From assembly GCA_017938405.1 (NCBI GenBank), contig JAGBBP010000034.1, forward strand, positions 62,001-126,000: a stretch of 64,000 nucleotides of DNA, in the 5' to 3' direction. Made by a program: the position numbers and the translations under genes. The notes under the pieces are model-generated. The model had not been told where the DNA came from, did not search any database, and worked only from the letters and a program-made list of their open reading frames with translations. Below are positions 1-8,567 of the stretch, piece after piece; the stretch's first letter is position 1, and each line of letters starts with the position of its first letter. The stretch comes from Lachnospiraceae bacterium (GTDB lineage: Bacteria; Bacillota; Clostridia; Lachnospirales; Lachnospiraceae).

Positions 1-213
1 CTTGGGGAGCTTACGGAGGAAAATGTAATCATTTTGCTTACTTTAAGCGTGCCGTCGGACATTACAAAAATGACCGCAAACTTAAAGGCTCCGCTTGTGA
101 TTAACGCAGATACAAAAAAAGGTTGTCAGATTATTGCAGAAAACCCGGACTATGTGGTAAAATATAATATATACGACCTTGTGAAAAAGAGTAAAGAGGC
201 AAAGGGGGAATAG
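1..213 (+). CDS. fliW: FliW flagellar assembly factor, C-terminal part
   Basis: Only the last 70 codons are in the window, open from base 1 and ending with TAG at 211-213. The fragment reads as the C-terminal beta-rich part of FliW, with the hydrophobic run ending in LTLSVPSD and the [16 protein letters not shown] segment typical of the family. FliW binds flagellin and, in Firmicutes, also sequesters CsrA, so flagellin level feeds back on translation. The next gene is csrA, starting 3 bases after the stop, which is the classical fliW-csrA pair. The start and N-terminus lie outside the window. Confidence 0.93.
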   Translation, partial: LGELTEENVIILLTLSVPSDITKMTANLKAPLVINADTKKGCQIIAENPDYVVKYNIYDLVKKSKEAKGE

Positions 214-215
214 GT

Positions 216-434
216 ATGCTGGCCCTGTCAAGAAAAGTCAACGAATCCATTATGATCGGACATGACATAGAAATCACAGTGCTTGAAATCAAAGGCGAAC
301 AGGTAAAATTGGGTATTAATGCGCCGAAGTCGGTGCCGTTATACCGTAAGGAGATTTACGTACAGATTCAGGAGGCGAACAAGGAAGCGGTTTCCACTGC
401 GGCGTCGCCGGATGTTTTAAAGGACATGTTTTAA
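216..434 (+). CDS. csrA: CsrA carbon storage / flagellin translation regulator
   Basis: This 72-residue protein is a full-length CsrA. It opens with [10 protein letters not shown] and contains [20 protein letters not shown] and the [12 protein letters not shown] segment. Arg6 and Arg44, the pair that contacts GGA motifs in RNA, are both present. CsrA is a homodimer that binds mRNA leaders and usually blocks ribosome access; in Firmicutes it represses flagellin and is antagonised by FliW. It follows fliW by 2 bases, with a purine-rich RBS (AAGGGGGAATAGGT) inside the fliW end, so the two are probably translationally coupled. A terminator-like hairpin follows. Confidence 0.97.
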   Translation: MLALSRKVNESIMIGHDIEITVLEIKGEQVKLGINAPKSVPLYRKEIYVQIQEANKEAVSTAASPDVLKDMF

Positions 435-447
435 TAAAAAAGATGAG

Positions 448-496
448 AAACGGTGAAAAGTTTTCCCTAAAAGGGTTAATTTTTCACCGTTTTTGT
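448..496 (+). terminator. Hairpin terminator after csrA
   Basis: AAACGGTGAAAA at about 448-459 pairs with TTTTCACCGTTT at about 481-492 and runs into further T residues. It would end fliW-csrA transcripts just before the sigma-28-type -10 element of flaG. Confidence 0.75.
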
Positions 497-503
497 CCGA
501 TAT
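477..503 (+). promoter_or_regulatory. Sigma-28 (SigD/FliA)-type promoter for flaG-fliD
   Basis: CCGATAT at 497-503 matches the sigma-28 -10 element, and TAAT at 477-480 lies 16 bases upstream where TAAA is expected. The position, directly before a late flagellar gene run (flaG, fliD, fliS), is where a sigma-28 promoter is expected. The motif overlaps the right arm of the csrA terminator hairpin. Confidence 0.6.
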
Positions 504-522
504 AGTATTCAAAGAAATGATT

Positions 523-547
523 TTCCGCCAGAACGGAGTCGGCGGAA
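523..547 (+). promoter_or_regulatory. Leader hairpin with GGA in the loop, possible CsrA site
   Basis: TTCCGCC (523-529) pairs with GGCGGAA (541-547). The 11-base loop contains GGA at 535-537. A second GGA lies in the flaG Shine-Dalgarno (ATGGAGG, 566-572). CsrA typically binds a GGA in a hairpin loop together with a GGA at the RBS, and csrA lies immediately upstream. The structure is visible in the sequence; CsrA binding is inferred. Confidence 0.4.
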
Positions 548-580
548 GATTCGGATAAAGCAAACATGGAGGTGTATGAA

Positions 581-1000
581 ATGAAAATCGAAAGCGGAAT
601 GATGAATGCGGCAGCTTATACGGATATGGCAACCACCCGTCCGGAAGCGAAGCCGAAGGCAGAGCCACAGATGCAAACCATCGGAACCAATGTACAGCCG
701 GCAGAGGTGCTGACAATCGGTACGGGAAACGGTGCAGAGGCACAGGCGCAGGAGCAGGCCGAAAATCCGGAGAATACATCCAGACGGATTAAGAATGCGG
801 TGGAGCATGCAAATAAGACCATGCGCCACGCAAAGACCAAGTGCGAGTTTTCCTATCATGAGGAGACGAAGCGTGTGTCCATTAAGGTAATCGACGAAGA
901 GACGGAAGAAGTGATTCGTGAGATTCCGCCGGAGGAAACCTTGGAAATGCTCTCCAAGATGTGGGAACTGGCAGGTCTTATGGTAGATGAAAAGAGATAA
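581..1000 (+). CDS. flaG: FlaG family flagellar protein
   Basis: The predicted 139-residue protein has a low-complexity, Ala/Gln/Glu-rich N-terminal half. Its C-terminal FlaG domain (from about residue 85) reads CEFSYHEETKRVSIKVIDEE, followed by EEVIREIPPEETLEM. FlaG is a small flagellum-associated protein that affects filament length. The ATG at 581 is preferred over the in-frame ATG at 566, because GGAGG at 568-572 is well placed for 581 while 566 has no RBS. It is the first gene after the sigma-28-type promoter and is followed by fliD, the usual order. Confidence 0.9.
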   Translation: MKIESGMMNAAAYTDMATTRPEAKPKAEPQMQTIGTNVQPAEVLTIGTGNGAEAQAQEQAENPENTSRRIKNAVEHANKTMRHAKTKCEFSYHEETKRVSIKVIDEETEEVIREIPPEETLEMLSKMWELAGLMVDEKR

Positions 1001-1045
1001 GCGATTACGGTACTTCCTGGAAGGAGCCGGGAAACGGAGGTTGTT

Positions 1046-3400
1046 ATGGGAATTGGATTATCGGGCATGATATCCGGACTTGATACGGATACCCTTATCA
1101 AACAGCTCATGTCTGCGGAGCGGACCAGAGTAACGAAAGTAGAAAATAAAATTACAAAGAATGAATGGATGACCGAAAAGTGGAAGGACTTAAATACAAA
1201 GATTTATTCCTTGTATACCGGTTCTCTCTCCAAGATGAGAACCCAGGGTAATTACCTGACAAAAAAGACATCTTCTTCCAACGAGAGCGTTGTTAAGGCG
1301 ACGGCAAGCGGTTCCGCACCGATCGGAACTCACTATGTTACGGTAGAATCCGTAGCAAGTGCCCAGTACGTAACCGGCGGTACCTTTGCTTCCGACGAAA
1401 AGTTGACGGCAAAGTCCAAGCTTACGGAAGCCGGAGTTGCGGCCGGTACCAAGATTAGCATTGCCTGCGGAGATAAGACGGCAGAACTTGTGGTAGATGA
1501 GAAAACCACCTTTACTGATCTTTCGGATACTTGTAAGTCCGCAGGGCTGAATGTAAACTTTGACGAGGCAAGACAGTGCCTCTACATCAGTTCCAGACAA
1601 AGCGGTATCGAGAATAAGTTCTCCATTACCACCAGCGCGGAAAATGCAACCAGTGCAGATGCCAGAAAAGGCATCTACGATTTGGTCGGATACAGCGGTA
1701 TGTCCGCTACGGATAAGAAAACATTCGATGCGGCAATGGCTACTTTGGAAGCAACGGACGATGCGACAATCGATACGATTCTTGCTAAGGTGGAAAACGG
1801 GGAAGAATTAGACGAGAACCAGAAAAAGATTAAAGATGCCTATACCCTTTTAATAGATAAGGCAGCAGCACATACAATACAGACCAAGGCGCAGAAGACA
1901 GTGGATGACGGAATTGCGGCACAGCTTGAAGAGGCAATCAAAAACGGTACCGCAGTTACAATTTATGACAAGGAATTTTCCGCAGAACAGGCAGAAACCT
2001 TAAAGAAGGAAGCGGAACGTTTCGCAAAGGTTGAGTTCGAGCGTAAGACATTTGAAGATGCGTTTGGCACCGATGAGGTATTAAAGGAAACTAACTACGC
2101 GGAAGTGCAGCGTATTTTGGAAAAGCAGGCAGCGTATGAGGCAGATAATACCAAAGAGAAGTTAACGGCGGAAGAACAGAAGATTTACGATGCTTACAGT
2201 AGCGTGGCTGAGGAGACCAAGAATGACTTTATTGCAAAGCTCGGTACCTTTACCGAGGGTGTAGGATATTCCGGAGCCGGCTATGCAGACACCTTGGCAA
2301 TCGCTTATAAAGCAACCGCACAGGAGAATGTAAAGAACTTCAATACTTCCGCAAAAGCGGTAGAAGCGGTGAATACGGAAAAGGCAGCCATTACAGCCAA
2401 CGGAGCCGATGCGGATGTGGCAGCGGCTAAGGCAGAGGTACTGGCGCATGCAAAGACTTATGCAAAGGAAGAAACCTTCCTGGCAGCGGGCGGTGCACTG
2501 GAGGCAATCGGCCTCGGAAATATTGACGGAAGTACAGTTGCTTCCGGTACGGGAGCAGGCGGGATGACCGTGTTTGCGGCAACCGATGCAAAAGTAACGG
2601 TAAACGGTGCGGTAATCGAGTCTTCCAGTAACAGCATCAATGTAAACGGCTTGAATTTGGAACTGGTATCCGCAAAGCCGGGGGAGACAATCTCCATCGG
2701 TGTTACCCAGGATACGGACAGTGTTTACAATATGGTAAAGGATTTCGTAAAGCAGTACAACGAAGTTCTGGATGAGTTAAATAAAGCATACTACGCAGAA
2801 TCCGCAAGAGGTTACGAACCGCTGACGGACGAGCAGAAGGATGCCATGAGTGAGACGGAAGTAGAGAAATGGGAGACGAAAATCAAAGATTCCCTGCTTC
2901 GCAGAGATAACACCATCGGTTCCCTGTTAAATGCAATGCGTACCGCACTGGACGGTTGTGTAAACGTGGACGGTCAGGATTACGCACTTTCTTCTTTCGG
3001 TATTTGTACCACCAAGTACACCGAGAAGGGCAAGTTACATATTTATGGGGACCAGGACGACCCGGACGGCATGATGTACGAAGACAAGCTTCGTAAGGCC
3101 ATTGAAGAAGATCCGGATAAGGTAATGGAAGTATTGCAGAAGATTTCGAAAGACTTGTACGATACCATGGCGGACAAGATGAAGGCGTCGGAACTCAGCA
3201 GTGCGCTTACCTTCTACAACGACAAGCAGATTACGAAGGAGCTTACCGGATACAAGGAACAGCTGAAGAAAGAAGAGGATCGTCTTGCAGATATCGAAGA
3301 CCGTTACTACAAGCAGTTTGCTTCCATGGAAACGGCACTCAGTAAGTTAAGCAGTCAGTCCAGCTCTTTAATGTCTATGCTGGGCATGGGACAGTACTAA
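1046..3400 (+). CDS. fliD: FliD flagellar filament cap (hook-associated protein 2)
   Basis: The N-terminus (MGIGLSGMISGLDTDTLIKQ) is the FliD_N signature. The C-terminal FliD_C region has DSVYNMVKDFVKQYNEVLDE and a terminal coiled coil (about residues 735-775, KEEDRLADIEDRYYKQFAS). FliD forms the cap complex that guides flagellin folding at the filament tip. At 784 residues it is long for the family, owing to an Ala/Glu/Lys-rich, mostly helical insertion from about residue 200 to 490. This corresponds to the variable, surface-exposed D3 region. The RBS is ACGGAGG before the ATG. fliS follows after 37 bases. Confidence 0.95.
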   Translation: MGIGLSGMISGLDTDTLIKQLMSAERTRVTKVENKITKNEWMTEKWKDLNTKIYSLYTGSLSKMRTQGNYLTKKTSSSNESVVKATASGSAPIGTHYVTVESVASAQYVTGGTFASDEKLTAKSKLTEAGVAAGTKISIACGDKTAELVVDEKTTFTDLSDTCKSAGLNVNFDEARQCLYISSRQSGIENKFSITTSAENATSADARKGIYDLVGYSGMSATDKKTFDAAMATLEATDDATIDTILAKVENGEELDENQKKIKDAYTLLIDKAAAHTIQTKAQKTVDDGIAAQLEEAIKNGTAVTIYDKEFSAEQAETLKKEAERFAKVEFERKTFEDAFGTDEVLKETNYAEVQRILEKQAAYEADNTKEKLTAEEQKIYDAYSSVAEETKNDFIAKLGTFTEGVGYSGAGYADTLAIAYKATAQENVKNFNTSAKAVEAVNTEKAAITANGADADVAAAKAEVLAHAKTYAKEETFLAAGGALEAIGLGNIDGSTVASGTGAGGMTVFAATDAKVTVNGAVIESSSNSINVNGLNLELVSAKPGETISIGVTQDTDSVYNMVKDFVKQYNEVLDELNKAYYAESARGYEPLTDEQKDAMSETEVEKWETKIKDSLLRRDNTIGSLLNAMRTALDGCVNVDGQDYALSSFGICTTKYTEKGKLHIYGDQDDPDGMMYEDKLRKAIEEDPDKVMEVLQKISKDLYDTMADKMKASELSSALTFYNDKQITKELTGYKEQLKKEEDRLADIEDRYYKQFASMETALSKLSSQSSSLMSMLGMGQY

Positions 3401-3437
3401 ATTAGGTAAATGATACGGGAAAGGAAGGTATATGCTT

Positions 3438-3821
3438 ATGCCACCAACAAATGCAGCGAGTTTATATCAGGGAACAAAAATTAACACAGCCTCTCCGGCG
3501 GAATTGACATTGATGTTGTATGACGGAGCGATTAAGTTCTGTAACATTGCAATGCTTGGCCTGGAAAAGAGCGACTACGAGAAGGCAAGCACCTACATCA
3601 TCAAAGTACAGAATATTATTACGGAATTCCGTTCCACACTGGATTTCAAGTATGCGACCGCGAAGGACTTTGATGTGATTTATGAGTACATTTACGGACT
3701 TTTGGTACAGTCCAATATCAAGAAAGATATCAGTCTGTTAGAAGAAGCGTTGGGACAGATTCGTAACATGAGAGACCTTTGGAAAGAGCTCATGCGCAAG
3801 AACAACATGTATGTAAAATAA
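3438..3821 (+). CDS. fliS: FliS flagellin export chaperone
   Basis: The sequence matches FliS, with YQGTKINTASPAELTLMLYDGAIKF near the N-terminus, a central helix and a C-terminal helix with LWKELMRKN. FliS binds the C-terminus of flagellin, preventing premature polymerisation before export. Two in-frame ATGs exist. The one at 3438 lies 9 bases from AAGGAAGG and is preferred over 3432, which is only 3 bases away; this gives 127 residues. It completes the standard flaG-fliD-fliS order. Confidence 0.95.
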   Translation: MPPTNAASLYQGTKINTASPAELTLMLYDGAIKFCNIAMLGLEKSDYEKASTYIIKVQNIITEFRSTLDFKYATAKDFDVIYEYIYGLLVQSNIKKDISLLEEALGQIRNMRDLWKELMRKNNMYVK

Positions 3822-3839
3822 GTAAAATAGGACCTTACG

Positions 3840-3874
3840 GAACAGCTGTGCTTTTTGCCCGGCTGTTCTTGGTT
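3840..3874 (+). terminator. Weak hairpin after fliS
   Basis: GAACAGC (3840-3846) pairs with GCTGTTC (3862-3868), followed by TTGGTT. The 15-base loop and imperfect T tract make this at best an attenuating terminator before the next gene. Confidence 0.4.
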
Positions 3875-3924
3875 CATATAAAATCAGAAAAACGTTAGTA
3901 TGGTTTTACGGTGGAGGGATTACA

Positions 3925-4413
3925 GTGGACAGAACAGAGTTTTCAACTTGTTTTAAAGTATTAGAGGATACAATCGCGAAGAAAGAACAGTACCTGGACG
4001 AAGTACTTGTTTTAACAAAAGGACAGGAAGAATTGTTGCTCCGTGAAAAGTTTTCCATGGATGCGTTTACGGAGTTTATGGATAAAAAGGAACCGTATAT
4101 CAAAAAGATTTCCGAGTTTGATGCGGGATTTGAGGCGGTATTTACGAAGATGAAGCCGGAGATGGAGACCTATAAAAAGGAATTCGAACCGCGGATTCGC
4201 GCCATACAGCAAAAAATTAAGACGGTACTGGAAAAGGGTGCCGCACTTTGTACATTGGAAGAACAGAACAAGGCTCGTTTGGAGTATTGTTTAAAAGATA
4301 AAAAGCAGGAAATTAAGAATTTTAAGCGGAGCAGTCAGACCGTGAGCAGTTATTATAAAAATATGTCCGGTTCGATTGCGGATCAATCTTTTTTCATGGA
4401 TAAGAAGAAGTAA
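3925..4413 (+). CDS. FlgN/FliT-like flagellar export chaperone
   Basis: This 162-residue protein is almost entirely helical and charged, with heptad-like patterns throughout. It has no signal peptide or membrane segment. Its size, helical make-up and place right after fliS fit the FlgN/FliT class of chaperones, which escort hook-associated proteins or FliD. The call rests mainly on context, as these families are poorly conserved. The start is GTG at 3925, with GGAGGG at about 3913-3918 upstream. The next gene follows after 13 bases. Confidence 0.6.
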   Translation: MDRTEFSTCFKVLEDTIAKKEQYLDEVLVLTKGQEELLLREKFSMDAFTEFMDKKEPYIKKISEFDAGFEAVFTKMKPEMETYKKEFEPRIRAIQQKIKTVLEKGAALCTLEEQNKARLEYCLKDKKQEIKNFKRSSQTVSSYYKNMSGSIADQSFFMDKKK

Positions 4414-4426
4414 AGGAGGAGTGGCT

Positions 4427-6178
4427 ATGAGAAAAACAGGGAAATATATGGCAGTGCTGTTTGGCGCGATGTCGTTACTTTTGTTGGGAAGAACCACTGC
4501 AGTACATGCAGCCGGAAATGCAACCATGCTTCCGGATACGTCGATTCAGGTGGATTATGAGTTCGAAGAAATGGAAATTACGGCAGGACAAAATACGGTA
4601 ATCTATTATTCCGACATTTCTAATGCGGTGACCTGGGAAGCGGTGGAGGTGGGTCCGGACGGAAAAGCGGTCTTTGATATTTCCTGGGTAAAGCCGAATT
4701 ATACCACCCGGGTATATGTAAAAGGCGACAAAGACAGCCTGGTAACGGCCCGTTACATCGAAGCGCAGGAAAAGTTGTCCGCAGAGTTTGTGGGAGATAT
4801 TTCCGCTGCGGATGTGGTGGATATCGATACATGGAAGCAGGTTTATAAAAAATATCCGGCCTTTACCAGTGAAACCGGATATATCCTTTTCTTTACAAAA
4901 CAAGGTGGCGCGGATACCGCATACTTTGATGTGGAAAACATTGAGTGGAGAAAGGGCACCTACGGAAACTGGCAGTCTTTTGATAAGTTAAATCTGTCCC
5001 AGATGAATGCAAAAGGTGCTTCCCTGTGTTTCCGAATCAAGGCAGTAAATGATGCGGATACGCAGGATAAAATCAGCGGACACCGGTACAGTTCCGAAGC
5101 AAGGGTGACGTTACAGAAGCTTGCCGCAGCACCGACGGTGAGTGTGAATAATGCAACTATGACCCTTACACTCCGGAACGGAATGGAATATTCCCTGAAT
5201 GATAAGGATTGGACATTGATTCCGACGTATTCCAAGAAGGCTACGGGAAATGATGTGGCGGTACCGGTTGTGGATTTTGATATTTTACCGACCACAAATC
5301 AGCGTGTTACCACGGTAGCGGTGCCTCTTGTTTTGGATGTGGCGGCGAATCGGAAAATTGATGCCACGATTGTGACGCAGAATCCGGGGAAATACGAAGT
5401 GGAAAAGAACGAAGACGGAGAGCTTACGGGAATTTATGTGTTTGCCCGCATGGCGGCGGGACAGAGAAAGTCCGCTTCCAAAACCACAAAGGTTTTGATT
5501 CCGTTTGCAAAGGCGGACCCGGATATTGCAAATGATATTACGGTTGAATATCAGAAGACAAAGAAGGGGGACAGCGGTGTTATCCTTACCAATAATACCG
5601 ATACCGTAGATGGTGTGAACTATCAGTATGCTATCGTGGATGATCCGGACAACCTGACACCGGAGGAACTGAGTGAACTGAAGTGGAGTACGTTAAAGGC
5701 AGCGAAGAGTGTAAAGGTAAGCAGCACGAAGGCATTGACCGGAAAGTATTTGATTTTCCGTGTGGTAGCGGCAAGTAAGAGTGAGCTTCCGTCCGCTTAC
5801 CAGAAATATCCGTACCAGATTTTATACGATAAGGTTGCCTATGCGGCAATTTCCACTACCTCCCTTTATCCGGGCGGCGTGATAACGGCAGTAACCAGTA
5901 ATAATGCAATTGCAGGCGAAATTACCTATACCTGGGAACGAAGTGCGAAAATCAACGGCGAGTATACAAAGATTACTTCCGGTACCGGCTATGCCAACAG
6001 CAAATATACCATTAAGGAAAGCGATATCGGATACTATATCCGGGTAGTGATTTCCAATACCTCTAAGACGGGAGAAAAGGCAAGCGCCACCAGTAAGGCC
6101 AGCGGAAAGATTGTAAAGGATCCGACGGTACCGACGCCGACGCCTAGTCCGACACCGGCGCCGACGCCGAAGCCGTAA
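4427..6178 (+). CDS. Secreted protein of unknown function with Pro/Thr tail
   Basis: The 583-residue protein has a clear signal peptide: a Lys/Arg n-region, a hydrophobic core (YMAVLFGAMSLLLLG) and probable cleavage after VHA at about residue 28. The body is beta-rich. It includes a repeat reminiscent of bacterial Ig-like domains near the C-terminus (ITYTWERSAKINGEYTKI, then YYIRVVISNTS). It ends in a PTPTPSPTPAPTPKP tail, typical of an extended wall-spanning stretch, but no LPxTG motif follows. ATG 4427 is chosen for its AAAGGAGGAG RBS and because the signal peptide begins there. It sits 13 bases after the chaperone gene, so it may be co-expressed with flagellar genes. I do not recognise the family. 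Confidence 0.8.
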   Translation: MRKTGKYMAVLFGAMSLLLLGRTTAVHAAGNATMLPDTSIQVDYEFEEMEITAGQNTVIYYSDISNAVTWEAVEVGPDGKAVFDISWVKPNYTTRVYVKGDKDSLVTARYIEAQEKLSAEFVGDISAADVVDIDTWKQVYKKYPAFTSETGYILFFTKQGGADTAYFDVENIEWRKGTYGNWQSFDKLNLSQMNAKGASLCFRIKAVNDADTQDKISGHRYSSEARVTLQKLAAAPTVSVNNATMTLTLRNGMEYSLNDKDWTLIPTYSKKATGNDVAVPVVDFDILPTTNQRVTTVAVPLVLDVAANRKIDATIVTQNPGKYEVEKNEDGELTGIYVFARMAAGQRKSASKTTKVLIPFAKADPDIANDITVEYQKTKKGDSGVILTNNTDTVDGVNYQYAIVDDPDNLTPEELSELKWSTLKAAKSVKVSSTKALTGKYLIFRVVAASKSELPSAYQKYPYQILYDKVAYAAISTTSLYPGGVITAVTSNNAIAGEITYTWERSAKINGEYTKITSGTGYANSKYTIKESDIGYYIRVVISNTSKTGEKASATSKASGKIVKDPTVPTPTPSPTPAPTPKP

Positions 6179-6204
6179 AACAGTAGAAATATCCGAAACA
6201 GTAC

Positions 6205-6240
6205 AAAAAAGAGCGCATGCACAGGCATGCGCTCTTTTTG
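6205..6240. terminator. Bidirectional terminator
   Basis: A perfect 10-bp stem (GAGCGCATGC / GCATGCGCTC, 6211-6220 and 6225-6234) with a 4-base loop has A6 on its left and T5 on its right. It therefore works on both strands, between the convergent secreted-protein gene and the chemoreceptor gene. Confidence 0.9.
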
Positions 6241-6251
6241 TAGCATTCATT

Positions 6252-8330
6252 TTATTTTAATTCGGATTCAACATAATCAGCGATATCCATATCATCGTCC
6301 AACATACGACAACTGTATTGAATGAGGCCGTTGGCTAATGCCGCGCTACGAATCGGTACAGCGGACAATTCCTTCGGAAGTGCAAAATTATGAATGCGAA
6401 TCTTTAATAAATCACCCATAGTAATATCGGTATCCTTGGTAATAAAGGCCAGTCCGTTGGCACTGATGTTTGCCATGGTGCCGGTTTTGACCGTACCGGA
6501 TTTAAAAAGAATTTCACAAGAGTTGGACAAGGAAAGTCTTGGGAACTTTCTGCGGTTTGCTACCATCGGCTTTCCGGAAACCCGGACGGAAACGGAATGA
6601 TTCCGTGCCTGCACAATCGGAGCATTTGTCCAATAGTATGTGGTATTTTCTACAATAACGGAGATGTCACAGTTTCCGGAGAAAGAGGAGCAATTGTCGC
6701 TTTCGAAGGTAACGGTAATATCGTTATCCGTAACATCGGAAATGGTTCCTTTGTATTCCGCAGTGCCATTTGCCGTCTTGAGAGATGCACTCATTCCCTC
6801 TTCAAGATCGGAAACATCCATTAATCCGCTGGCACCCAGTTCTTCTACCATCTTATTAATCATGTGTTCAATACCGATAACATGAGCGGAAGTTTCTTCG
6901 TTTTTGCTACGCATTTCTGCGGAACTGTTAGCGGTTTTTTCGAATTTATCAACAATGTAATTCATAACATCGTTTACACTGTTCATGTTCTTTACCAACT
7001 GGGCATTGGAAGATTCTACTTCCACGACAGCCCGGTTAATATTATTTACATTGGTTCCCAAAACAACGCTGTCGGAACTGATGGCGGATACGCTTTCGCC
7101 CACGGCCTCGATTTTGCCTACCGTTTCGGTAATCAATTCAATGATGCGTTCGATAGAGGCGGTCATATTTTCGGAAGTGGTGCCCAGCACATCCAATGCG
7201 TTCATAATACTTGCGGAGGATTGTTTGGTGCCGTCGGACAGGTTTCTGATTTCGTCTGCCACGACACTGAAGCCTCTTCCGGATTCGCCTGCTCTTGCTG
7301 CCTCAATGGAGGCGTTCAGTGCCAGTAAATTGGTCTGGGAAGAAATATTGTTAATGGTACTGGTTTCGGTTTTTGCTTTTGCAAATTCTTCTTTAAAGTT
7401 TTTCAGTGTAGTTTCGACTTCCTTTGTAAGTGCGCTCATTTCCCGTGCGGAAATCATGACATTTTCTAACTGTTCGTTGCTGGCAGAGGCGTGCTCCACG
7501 GACTGATTCGCCAGAGCAACGGTCTCTTCCACAAGATTGGAAACCTGCGTAACCTGCATGGAGATGGCCTTCGTCATTTCGAAGCTGGAAGCCGTTTTGT
7601 CGTTTAAGACGGTGCTTTGCTCCGTAATCATGTTCATGTCGTTTACAACGGAAGAAGCAACGGCACGATTATCGTCTGCATATTCTTTTACGGCATTAAC
7701 ACCGTCAACCACAGAGGTACTTACGTCCTTTACTTTGATTACGGTTTCTTTTACTTTATCCAAATTTGCGGTAATAGTAGCTACGTTATGTGCATTCAAG
7801 CGGATTAAATAATGTATCAGCAAGTAAACCGACAGGTTGATTACAATGGAGGCGGCAACCATGATTTTAAAGGAATCTGACATGGAGCCGTCAACTGTGC
7901 CTCTGCCTATTGTGCTTATAATGAAGGCGATGATGCCGATGATGTTTGAGGCCATGATTAAGAGCAAAAGCTTGAAGTTCTGATATAGTGCCATGATAAT
8001 CATGAACGGGATGATATAAACAAAAATCATCGGGTTTAATAAGCTGGATAAAATAAGGATATAGAACAGGGAATACCCCACACAAAGAGTCCATCTGTGC
8101 GCATTTCCCTTTGCTTTTGTAAACTTCTTCACGATTAAAGATGCAATAAAAGCGCCCCAGTCGGCAGTCACAAATGCGATAAGGAAACCGACAGGCTGGG
8201 AGCCTTCCATTACTTCCAACGCATAAGCAACGGTCAAAAAGAGGGACATGAGTAAGTAAATGGTACCCACCTGCTTGTCTGCCAGCTGTTCAAAATTAAT
8301 GGCAGAAGAATTCTCTTTTGTTTTGTTCAT
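6252..8330 (-). CDS. Methyl-accepting chemotaxis protein with C-terminal PilZ domain
   Basis: The 692-residue protein begins with about six hydrophobic segments (roughly residues 22-185) and has no periplasmic ligand-binding domain. A long coiled-coil signalling domain follows. It contains the hairpin tip [20 protein letters not shown] and the downstream [16 protein letters not shown] see no HAMP domain. From about residue 593 a PilZ domain begins with RRKFPR (the RxxxR c-di-GMP motif) and continues with NISANG (the [DN]xSxxG motif). The architecture suggests a receptor sensing a membrane or cytoplasmic cue that integrates c-di-GMP with CheA control. That reading is inferred from domains only. 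A sigma-A promoter and a leader hairpin lie upstream. Confidence 0.93.
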   Translation of the reverse strand: MNKTKENSSAINFEQLADKQVGTIYLLMSLFLTVAYALEVMEGSQPVGFLIAFVTADWGAFIASLIVKKFTKAKGNAHRWTLCVGYSLFYILILSSLLNPMIFVYIIPFMIIMALYQNFKLLLLIMASNIIGIIAFIISTIGRGTVDGSMSDSFKIMVAASIVINLSVYLLIHYLIRLNAHNVATITANLDKVKETVIKVKDVSTSVVDGVNAVKEYADDNRAVASSVVNDMNMITEQSTVLNDKTASSFEMTKAISMQVTQVSNLVEETVALANQSVEHASASNEQLENVMISAREMSALTKEVETTLKNFKEEFAKAKTETSTINNISSQTNLLALNASIEAARAGESGRGFSVVADEIRNLSDGTKQSSASIMNALDVLGTTSENMTASIERIIELITETVGKIEAVGESVSAISSDSVVLGTNVNNINRAVVEVESSNAQLVKNMNSVNDVMNYIVDKFEKTANSSAEMRSKNEETSAHVIGIEHMINKMVEELGASGLMDVSDLEEGMSASLKTANGTAEYKGTISDVTDNDITVTFESDNCSSFSGNCDISVIVENTTYYWTNAPIVQARNHSVSVRVSGKPMVANRRKFPRLSLSNSCEILFKSGTVKTGTMANISANGLAFITKDTDITMGDLLKIRIHNFALPKELSAVPIRSAALANGLIQYSCRMLDDDMDIADYVESELK

Positions 8331-8358
8331 ATTTTATAACGTCCTTTCGTATATTCTT

Positions 8359-8388
8359 GTAACTCGTGTCACTGAGTCTGTGAGTTAC
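8359..8388 (-). promoter_or_regulatory. Leader hairpin upstream of the chemoreceptor
   Basis: GTAACTC (8359-8365) and GAGTTAC (8382-8388) form a perfect 7-bp stem with a 16-base loop, in the mRNA leader of the minus-strand receptor gene. There is no match to a known riboswitch that I can recognise. Confidence 0.35.
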
Positions 8389-8425
8389 GTTTGTTTTGCA
8401 TAAATGTGTGAATAATATTTCTTTG

Positions 8426-8454
8426 ATTATACCATGAAAATACTGATAAAGCAA
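8426..8454 (-). promoter_or_regulatory. Sigma-A promoter for the chemoreceptor
   Basis: Read on the minus strand, TTGCTT (8449-8454) and TATAAT (8426-8431) are separated by 17 bases, about 95 bases upstream of the receptor ATG. This indicates housekeeping rather than sigma-28 transcription for this receptor. Confidence 0.65.
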
Positions 8455-8567
8455 TTGCTTTTGGCAGCGGAAAGAGGAGTCGGGAGATGATAGGAGTATG
8501 TTTGAGTGGAAATACGCGAGCGCTTTTGATATAATAGGAAACGAAATGCGGAAAAGGCGGTGAGTGC

